DNA of 8,829 nt from Flavobacteriales bacterium UBA5871 (lineage in GTDB: Bacteria; Bacteroidota; Bacteroidia; Flavobacteriales_D; Crocinitomicaceae), in contig DJFN01000019.1 in assembly GCA_002432085.1 (NCBI GenBank), forward strand, positions 1,414 to 10,242, given 5' to 3'. This document shows positions 1-5,434 of the stretch, one piece after another. Under the pieces are notes generated by a model. The model was not told the DNA's origin and made no database searches. It saw only the letters and a list, made by a program, of their open reading frames with translations. Position numbers and translations under genes: made by a program. The stretch's first letter is position 1, and every line of letters starts with the position of its first letter.

Positions 1-1
1 G

Positions 2-1873
2 CAGGGCGTTGGCTCTGTTTCGGGATGGATGGGAACGACGATCATGCAATCCATTTCAACGCTCGAGATCAAAGATTCAGTTGTCATCGGTATGCCGAAC
101 GGCGCGCTTTTTTCCCTGTACATCTGCTCCGAAGGCTCCAATCTGGATGTCGATCTGGGCGATGACGCAACGATTTGTTCGGGAGGAAGCCTTGTGCTCG
201 ATCCGGGACTGGGAGGAACGGCGTCACTCGAATGGCAGGACGGTTCTTCCAATCCGACGTTTACTGTGACCGAAACCGGTGAGTACTGGGTGACGGTCGA
301 TCAGGGAGGTTGTTTATTGCAGGATACGATCGAGGTAACGGTATTCGATATGGGAATCGAGCTGGGCAACGATACGCTGATCTGTTACGGAACAAGCCTG
401 GTGCTCGATCCCGGCGCGGGAACCGCTGCACTGGAATGGCAAAACGGTTCTTCCGGTCCTACGTTTACGGTAACCGGGCCGGGAGCTTATTGGGTGGAAG
501 CACAGGAAAACGGCTGCACGATGCGCGATACGATTATAGTTTCGCAGTCGGTCGCGGGTATCGATCTCGGCAACGACACCACGATTTGTATGGGCGAAAC
601 ACTCATACTCGATCCCGCTATAGCAGGCGCTTCGTTTGAATGGCAGAACGGCGATTCCGACCCGACGTTTCCCGTCACGCAAGCCGGCGAATATTGGGTA
701 ATTGTTGCTCAAGGCGGCTGTTTGTCACAGGATACGATACAAGTGGCGGTTCTCAACCTGGAAATTGAATTAGGAAATGATACGATGATCTGCTCGGGAG
801 CAAGCCTGGTACTCGATCCCGGTCTGGGAGCTTTTACGCTCGAATGGCAGAATGGCGCTTCCGATCCGACATTTACAGTGACAGGTCCGGGGCAATATTG
901 GGTGGAGGCGCAGCAAAGCGGCTGTACAGCTCGCGATACGATCAATGTCACGCAATTCAATGCCGTTCTTGATCTAGGCCCGGATTCGGCTATTTGTGAA
1001 GGAAGCAGCTTGCTTCTGAACGGGTTCAATCCGATCATTGAAACGTATGAATGGAACACGGGCAGCGATGATCCGATGATTACCATTACCAGCGCGGGAA
1101 CGTACTGGCTTACGGTTTCTTCAGGAAGCTGTGAGGCTTCCGACACGATCATGGTGACAACAACGCCGCTTCCGCCGACTAATTTCCTCGACGATCTGGT
1201 TTTGTGTGCCGGTGAAACAGGAATGCTGCAAGCACCACCTGGATATCAATACGAGTGGAACATAGGCTCAGGTGCTGGTTCAATCGATGTAAGCCTTCCG
1301 GGTGAGTACTGGGTCATTTTAACAGACAACGGTTGTTCTTCTTCGGATACGGCAACGGTTGAAGCGATCACTCCGCCAGCGATAGAGCTGGGTGAACCGA
1401 AAACCTTCTGCCAGGACGAAAGCCTAACGCTTGTACCGGAAATTTCGGGAACGTCACCGGGCTTCGAATGGAACACGGGTGCGACGACGCAGCAAATTAC
1501 CGTTCAGCAACCGGGAGAATACATTCTGACAGCGACAAATAGTTGCGGAACGGCTACGGATTCGGTTCGCGTTGCGGTCATCGACTGCGATTGCTACCTG
1601 TATTTGCCGAACAGCTTCACACCAAGCGGAGACAAGATCAACGACACGTTCCACCCGATGTATGATTGCGATATCACGGATTACGAGCTGCGGATCTACA
1701 ATCGCTGGGGCGAAGAATTGTTTTCGACCACCAATCCGGAAGAAGGCTGGACAGGTGTCTACGATGACAAACCTGTTCCCGACGGCGTATATGTTTACAC
1801 CGTTCGTTATTCCAGCATCAGTCTGCCGGATATTCGTCGCGAATTCCAGGGAAGTGTGACCGTTATCCGTTAA
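2..1873 (+). CDS. Repeat-rich secreted surface protein with T9SS type B sorting domain (gliding motility-associated C-terminal domain), 5' partial
   Basis: The reading frame is open to the left window edge (first complete codon at base 2), so the true start and signal peptide lie upstream; the ATG at 29 is probably internal. Numbering from that ATG, residues 1-40 are not recognised. Residues 41-519 are seven tandem repeats of about 68 residues, each with a D/E-L-G-x-D-x-x-x-C opening, an E-W-(Q/N)-x-G centre, a G-x-Y-W-V strand and a G-C-x-x-x-D-T-I close. This is the look of Ig/PKD-like beta-sandwich modules in bacterial adhesins. Residues 524-614 match the CHU_C family (LPNSFTPSGD, then YNRWGEELF, GWTG, and a final VTVIR), the C-terminal signal that routes proteins through the type IX secretion system. 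The protein is therefore inferred to be exported across the outer membrane and released or attached at the cell surface, perhaps as an adhesin; no catalytic domain is visible in this part. The stop is TAA at 1871-1873, shared in part with the convergent neighbour. Confidence 0.9.
   Translation, partial: QGVGSVSGWMGTTIMQSISTLEIKDSVVIGMPNGALFSLYICSEGSNLDVDLGDDATICSGGSLVLDPGLGGTASLEWQDGSSNPTFTVTETGEYWVTVDQGGCLLQDTIEVTVFDMGIELGNDTLICYGTSLVLDPGAGTAALEWQNGSSGPTFTVTGPGAYWVEAQENGCTMRDTIIVSQSVAGIDLGNDTTICMGETLILDPAIAGASFEWQNGDSDPTFPVTQAGEYWVIVAQGGCLSQDTIQVAVLNLEIELGNDTMICSGASLVLDPGLGAFTLEWQNGASDPTFTVTGPGQYWVEAQQSGCTARDTINVTQFNAVLDLGPDSAICEGSSLLLNGFNPIIETYEWNTGSDDPMITITSAGTYWLTVSSGSCEASDTIMVTTTPLPPTNFLDDLVLCAGETGMLQAPPGYQYEWNIGSGAGSIDVSLPGEYWVILTDNGCSSSDTATVEAITPPAIELGEPKTFCQDESLTLVPEISGTSPGFEWNTGATTQQITVQQPGEYILTATNSCGTATDSVRVAVIDCDCYLYLPNSFTPSGDKINDTFHPMYDCDITDYELRIYNRWGEELFSTTNPEEGWTGVYDDKPVPDGVYVYTVRYSSISLPDIRREFQGSVTVIR
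149..1585 (+). repeat. Seven tandem ~68-residue (about 204-base) coding repeats in the surface protein
   Basis: Approximate repeat units are 149-352, 353-556, 557-760, 761-964, 965-1174, 1175-1378 and 1379-1585. The first cysteine of each unit falls at residues 50, 119, 187, 255, 323, 393 and 461 (numbered from the ATG at 29), a near-constant step of 68-70. The second falls at 95, 163, 231, 299, 368, 436 and 506. Units 1-4 are closely alike at protein level and share short stretches of DNA; units 5-7 are more divergent. The pattern fits repeated beta-sandwich modules, each perhaps closed by one disulfide; the disulfide is inference. Confidence 0.9.
1598..1870 (+). other. CHU_C / T9SS type B C-terminal sorting domain (coding sub-region)
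   Basis: This stretch encodes the last 91 residues of the surface protein. Family hallmarks in order are the P-N-S-F-T-P-S-G-D-K-I-N-D opening (consensus PNxFTPNGDGxND), Y-x-L-x-I-Y-N-R-W-G-E, G-W-T-G, the P-V-P-D-G-V-Y-V-Y strand and a terminal V-T-V-I-R. The final arginine ending is usual for this domain. In characterised Bacteroidota such domains direct type IX secretion and often need a PorP/SprF-like outer-membrane partner; none is encoded in this window. Confidence 0.88.
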
Positions 1874-2820
1874 GGAACGCACCACAAGGTATCGAACGCC
1901 GGGGAATAACCGGCCCACACACCCAAAGCACCCCCGTTTATATTGGTCGGAATGCTGGTAGGCGAAGCAAACGGGTTGCCGTTGGTTTGCAGCTGCGTGT
2001 ATTTTTTCTCCATGAATTCATAGACATAGCGGTCGATACGCGAGAGCTTGATCACGACCGAATCGCCTTGCTGGTAATAGCCGCGGAGATCGTCCGGAAC
2101 GGTTTCATCCTGCCAGCTCATCGGATTTTCATAGGCGAAATCGAACGTTACGCCGTTGATGAACTCGTCGTCGAAGACAGGACTGTAAGTCCGCGTAAAC
2201 GAGCGGTCACGCGGCTCGCCGTCAACCATATTGATCCGCTTCACTTCCCATTGATAGGCATTGAACTCAAAAGCCGGATCGGAAAGCGTTGCCCAGGAAA
2301 AACCATTGCCCGGAGGAGCGTCTTCATCTTGTTTCCAGTAAACCGAATCGAGCGCAACGGGCGGCAAAAGCTGTGTGCTGGCGGTGTACGTTTTTTCATC
2401 GTAAGTCACGGTGAGATCATAGGTTTTGCCGACCTGTCCCCAGATAGCCGTATTGAACGTCGTGTAGGCGCACAAATGGTAATTTTCGAGCTCTTCGACC
2501 GGAACGCCGAACAATTCCGCGGCAATTTCTTCTGTCCCCGGCGGCAGATCGTCTGAGCAGATCTCGTCGAGCTGAACGGTCGTCGTTCCGTCTGAAACTG
2601 TCACCGTAGCTCCTGAGACAAATCCGTTCAGGAAAGCATCCAGGTCGGTTGCGGCGTAAATGTTTTTGGTTTTGGAGATGAGCACGACCGGCGGCTGACC
2701 GGTTTCGATCCGGCCATCGATGACCAGTTCTTCCTTGTAGCCGGGAATATCGATCTTGACCTCTTTCGTGCAGGAAAAGACGACTGCTAAAACCAATGCG
2801 AAGGGAAGGAGCTTTCTCAT
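1870..2820 (-). CDS. DUF4249-type outer-membrane lipoprotein, partner of TonB-dependent receptor
   Basis: A 316-residue protein starting at the ATG whose first base is 2820. An upstream in-frame ATG at 2847 lies inside the receptor gene and would put nine extra residues before the signal peptide, so it is not preferred. Residues 1-16 (M-R-K, then a hydrophobic run) are a lipoprotein signal peptide ending in V-F-S-C, with Cys17 the predicted lipidated residue. The mature part begins T-K-E-V-K-I-D and then shows the E-E-L-V-I-D-G-R-I segment and a C-terminal N-P-F-A-S-P...N-I-N-G-G-A-L-G-V-W-A region typical of DUF4249, and the length fits that family. Other cysteines are at 88, 117 and 314. 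DUF4249 has no established biochemical role. It is commonly encoded next to TonB-dependent receptors, and I infer a surface or periplasm-facing helper in ligand capture, analogous to but not homologous with SusD. The start lies one base after the receptor stop (TGA-T-ATG), which suggests translational coupling. Confidence 0.87.
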   Translation of the reverse strand: MRKLLPFALVLAVVFSCTKEVKIDIPGYKEELVIDGRIETGQPPVVLISKTKNIYAATDLDAFLNGFVSGATVTVSDGTTTVQLDEICSDDLPPGTEEIAAELFGVPVEELENYHLCAYTTFNTAIWGQVGKTYDLTVTYDEKTYTASTQLLPPVALDSVYWKQDEDAPPGNGFSWATLSDPAFEFNAYQWEVKRINMVDGEPRDRSFTRTYSPVFDDEFINGVTFDFAYENPMSWQDETVPDDLRGYYQQGDSVVIKLSRIDRYVYEFMEKKYTQLQTNGNPFASPTSIPTNINGGALGVWAGYSPAFDTLWCVP

Positions 2821-2821
2821 A

Positions 2822-5218
2822 TCAGAACTCAAAATTCCAGGTGACACTTGGCAAAATAGGGAACAACGAAACCTGTTTGATGGAGATGCGGAAATCGCCC
2901 TGCATCAGATCGCCTTCGTTGTCGATATAAAGGAAATACGGATTCGCGCGGCTGTAAACATTGTAAACCGAAATATTCACATTCTGACGGAAACGCTTCG
3001 GCACTTGTTTTTGCTCGCCCGTTTCAGGATCGGTAACGGTTTTAGTCGGTTTGTCATACCACGTGGCCGACAGATCAAGCCGGTGATACGGTGCCATGCG
3101 TGTACTGTTTCGTGCGCCATAGTTGAACAGCAGATCCTGGTCCTGAACATACCAGCTGGTTGGAAGCGTCAGTGTATTTCCGGTGGCGAAAACGAAGGAA
3201 AAACCAAATGTCCAGTGCGGATTCAGCTCGTAAGTTCCAACCACGGTTAAATCGTGACGACGATCGTATTTTGCCGCAAACACTTCAGCCTGAAGATCCG
3301 GGAATTTGCGCTCGGTTTTCGACCATGTATAGCCGATCCAGCCGGTGAGCTTACCCACGACGCGCTTGATGAAAAACTCAGCTCCATAGCTCCAGCCGGT
3401 CCCGAATACGAGCAGGTTATCGGTGTTGTCGCTCACGTTATCGGCTGGAAGCGCGCCCTGTTTATACTCGATCACGTTATTCATGTGCTTGTAGTACAAT
3501 TCCACCGACGTTTCCCATTTTCCCTGTTTGAAATCCTTGAAATAGCCGGCACTGGCCTGCCATCCTGTTTGTGGCTTGGCGATGTCGGTGCTCGGATACC
3601 AGATGTCTGTCGGCAGGGAAACCGCGCTCAGGCTCGTGAGGTGAACGTACTGGTAGTTGTACATATAGCCGACTTTGATAGAGCTCTGGTTTTTCAGCAG
3701 GAAACGGGCAGCGATGCGTGGCTCCAATCCCTGGTAAAACTGGATCAGCTCGTTTTTACCGTAAGTTACCGTGCTGTCCTGTTCGCTTCCGATGCCTTTG
3801 ATGTAGCGCGTAAACGGCCCGGTAAAATGGTACATGCTATAGCGCAGTCCGGCATTGATACGAATGAATTCGTTGGCGTCGTATTCGTCGAGCACGTAAA
3901 CCGCCGATTCATGACTGAAGAGCTTTTGAGCTAAGCCTGTATCGAACACCACATCTTCCTGCGAAGCCGAAACGCCGACCGGTGTAAACGTATGGTAGAC
4001 ATAATCCAGTCCGTATTTGATGCGATGACGCGTATTCGGATACCACGAAAAATCAACCTTTCCGCCCACATCGCGGATGCCGGAGCGCAATTCGAACTTG
4101 AACTGGTCCTGCTGTGATCCGAAGCTGAACAGGTAATCGGTGAATGTACCGGTCACATTCATGAACAGCTTAGGCGAAAACTGATGATTCCAACGCAGAG
4201 CGGCGATTCCGTTGCCCCACGGCATGCGGACGTTGAAGTCGTCTTCCTTGTTCCCGAAGTTGAACAGATCGCGGCCGTAATAAGCGCTCAAATAGATTTT
4301 GTCCTTGTCGGTTAAACGGTAATTGAACTTGGCGTTGAAATCGTAGAAATAGTAGCTCGTTCCGGCAAAAGGACTCGAATCCCGAATGAATGCCTTCATA
4401 AACAGATCGATGTAGGTTCTGCGAGCCGAGACAAGGAACGACCCCCGGTTTTTCACGATCGGACCTTCGACGGTCAAGCGCGAGGAAATCAAACCCAATC
4501 CGCCGGTTACGCGAAACCGCTTGTTGTTTCCTTCGTTCATGTTGATCTCCAGCACGGAAGACAAACGACCGCCGTAATTGGCCGGCATGCCGCCTTTGAT
4601 GAGGTTCACGTTCTTGATCGCGTCGGAATTGAACACCGAAAAGAAGCCGAAAAGATGAGAAGCGTTGTAAACCATTGCTTCGTCGAGCAGTACGAGATTC
4701 TGGTCCGGACCGCCGCCACGCACGTAAAAGCCTTGTCCGCCTTCGCTCACCGAAGAAACACCGGGCAATAGCTGAATAGTTTTGATCACATCCACTTCGC
4801 CGAGAAAAGCCGGCAGCTTCTTGATCTGGTCGATATCGAGCTCGATCTGACCGATTTTCGTCGATTTGACATTCTCGCCACGCTTGGCATTCAGAATAAA
4901 TTCGTCGATGGTCACGGCTTCTTCGACAAGCTCCGCATTGTGCGTGATATTGGCGTTGAGATCGATCTGTATTGTATCGGTTTGCAGCGTTGGAGCACTG
5001 AACGTAACGAGGTAAAGTCCTTTCGGAACGGTGATGGAGTAAAAACCGTAGATGTCGGTGACGGTTCCTTTCTTCAGCTCTTCGATAAAAGCCTCGGCGC
5101 CGATCACGGGCTCACCGGTGGCCGCTTCGGTTACATAGCCGCTCAGAGTAGCCGTTTCCTGAGATCTGGCCGTGAATGAAAAGAAAACGAAGCACAACAG
5201 TACCGGCAAGTACTTCAT
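2822..5218 (-). CDS. TonB-dependent outer-membrane receptor with N-terminal CarboxypepD_reg-like domain
   Basis: A 798-residue protein. Residues 1-19 form a signal peptide ending near A-R-S-Q. Residues about 23-100 are a CarboxypepD_reg-like fold (L-S-G-Y-V-T-E-A-A-T-G-E-P-V-I-G-A and D-I-Y-G-F-Y-S-I). Residues about 125-232 are the plug, with L-P-A-F-L-G-E-x-D-V-I-K, L-P-G-V, F-Y-V-R-G-G-G-P-D-Q-N-L-V-L-L-D-E and the Y-G-G-R-L-S-S-V-L-E-I motif. The rest is a 22-stranded type beta barrel rich in alternating aromatic strands, ending W-N-F-E-F; a terminal phenylalanine is the usual outer-membrane assembly signal. It should import a ligand across the outer membrane using TonB/ExbBD energy. It lacks an adjacent SusD and is paired instead with a DUF4249 lipoprotein, so it is not a standard SusCD polysaccharide system. 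The substrate cannot be read from sequence. It is the first gene of the leftward unit and diverges from pheT. Confidence 0.93.
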   Translation of the reverse strand: MKYLPVLLCFVFFSFTARSQETATLSGYVTEAATGEPVIGAEAFIEELKKGTVTDIYGFYSITVPKGLYLVTFSAPTLQTDTIQIDLNANITHNAELVEEAVTIDEFILNAKRGENVKSTKIGQIELDIDQIKKLPAFLGEVDVIKTIQLLPGVSSVSEGGQGFYVRGGGPDQNLVLLDEAMVYNASHLFGFFSVFNSDAIKNVNLIKGGMPANYGGRLSSVLEINMNEGNNKRFRVTGGLGLISSRLTVEGPIVKNRGSFLVSARRTYIDLFMKAFIRDSSPFAGTSYYFYDFNAKFNYRLTDKDKIYLSAYYGRDLFNFGNKEDDFNVRMPWGNGIAALRWNHQFSPKLFMNVTGTFTDYLFSFGSQQDQFKFELRSGIRDVGGKVDFSWYPNTRHRIKYGLDYVYHTFTPVGVSASQEDVVFDTGLAQKLFSHESAVYVLDEYDANEFIRINAGLRYSMYHFTGPFTRYIKGIGSEQDSTVTYGKNELIQFYQGLEPRIAARFLLKNQSSIKVGYMYNYQYVHLTSLSAVSLPTDIWYPSTDIAKPQTGWQASAGYFKDFKQGKWETSVELYYKHMNNVIEYKQGALPADNVSDNTDNLLVFGTGWSYGAEFFIKRVVGKLTGWIGYTWSKTERKFPDLQAEVFAAKYDRRHDLTVVGTYELNPHWTFGFSFVFATGNTLTLPTSWYVQDQDLLFNYGARNSTRMAPYHRLDLSATWYDKPTKTVTDPETGEQKQVPKRFRQNVNISVYNVYSRANPYFLYIDNEGDLMQGDFRISIKQVSLFPILPSVTWNFEF

Positions 5219-5237
5219 AGTATCGGTTTTGATGGAA

Positions 5238-5268
5238 CGAATTTACGTCCATAATTATGAATTATCAA
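5238..5268 (-). promoter_or_regulatory. Putative Bacteroidota-type promoter for the receptor/DUF4249 unit
   Basis: Read on the minus strand, TTG (bases 5268-5266) is followed after 20 bases by TAAATTCG (5245-5238). This is one mismatch from the Bacteroidota -7 consensus TAnnTTTG with a TTG -33 element at a usual spacing. The -7 box ends 19 bases before the receptor ATG, so the leader would be short. The perfect dyad ATAATT-atg-AATTAT lies inside the spacer. This is pattern matching only; such short motifs arise easily in A+T-rich DNA. Confidence 0.42.
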
Positions 5269-5403
5269 TTAGTCAATTATCAAGAATTGAAAATTCAAAA
5301 TGTAAAATTGAAAAGTAGTATATGTGCGGCGAAGTGACATAGAATTGAAAAAGCAACTCGTAACTTCCAACTCAAAAACTCTCCAACTCAAGCAACTTTA
5401 TCG

Positions 5404-5411
5404 TATTTTCG
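5404..5411 (+). promoter_or_regulatory. Weak candidate -7 promoter element for pheT-bioD-bioA
   Basis: TATTTTCG resembles the Bacteroidota -7 box TAnnTTTG with one mismatch and lies 23 bases before the pheT ATG, a usual distance in this phylum. No TTG -33 element is visible at the right spacing upstream, so support is weak. The T-to-C change at the same box position as in the divergent candidate is notable but may be chance. Confidence 0.28.
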
Positions 5412-5434
5412 CCGCTGTTTAAGACACATTCCGC

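Larger units (their letters stand above)
5219..5434. other. Divergent intergenic region, A+T-rich with degenerate short repeats
   Basis: This is the only sizeable non-coding gap, between the starts of the receptor (leftward) and pheT (rightward). It is far richer in A and T than the flanking genes, most of all at 5250-5315. It contains AATTATCAA twice (5260-5268, 5275-5283), AATTGAAAA three times (5285-5293, 5306-5314, 5343-5351), CCAACTCAA twice (5367-5375, 5383-5391) with related CAACTC/CAACTT words at 5354 and 5393, and the inverted repeats ATAATT-atg-AATTAT (5251-5265) and GAATT-gaa-AATTC (5284-5296). No open reading frame of note and no tRNA-like or riboswitch-like fold was recognised. 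It must hold the promoters of both units. Confidence 0.8.

Noticed and set aside
9..269. Short + strand frame beginning at base 9
   Set aside because: It is out of frame with the repeat protein, is rich in Arg/Ser/Cys without any motif, and overlaps the real gene completely.
1898..1914. GCCGG-7-CCGGC inverted repeat as a terminator for the convergent genes
   Set aside because: The stem is only five pairs, there is no T-run on either strand, and it lies inside the coding end of the lipoprotein gene.
2821..2847. Upstream ATG at 2847 as the start of the DUF4249 lipoprotein
   Set aside because: It would lie inside the receptor coding end and add nine residues ahead of a clear signal peptide that begins M-R-K at 2820.
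5250..5400. CRISPR array or phage attachment site in the gap
   Set aside because: The repeated words are about 9 bases long, degenerate and irregularly spaced, with no Cas, integrase or tRNA gene nearby.
5219..5434. Riboswitch, T-box or leader peptide ahead of pheT
   Set aside because: No conserved T-box sequence, no Phe-rich short open frame and no terminator/antiterminator pair can be seen; the likely leader is too short.
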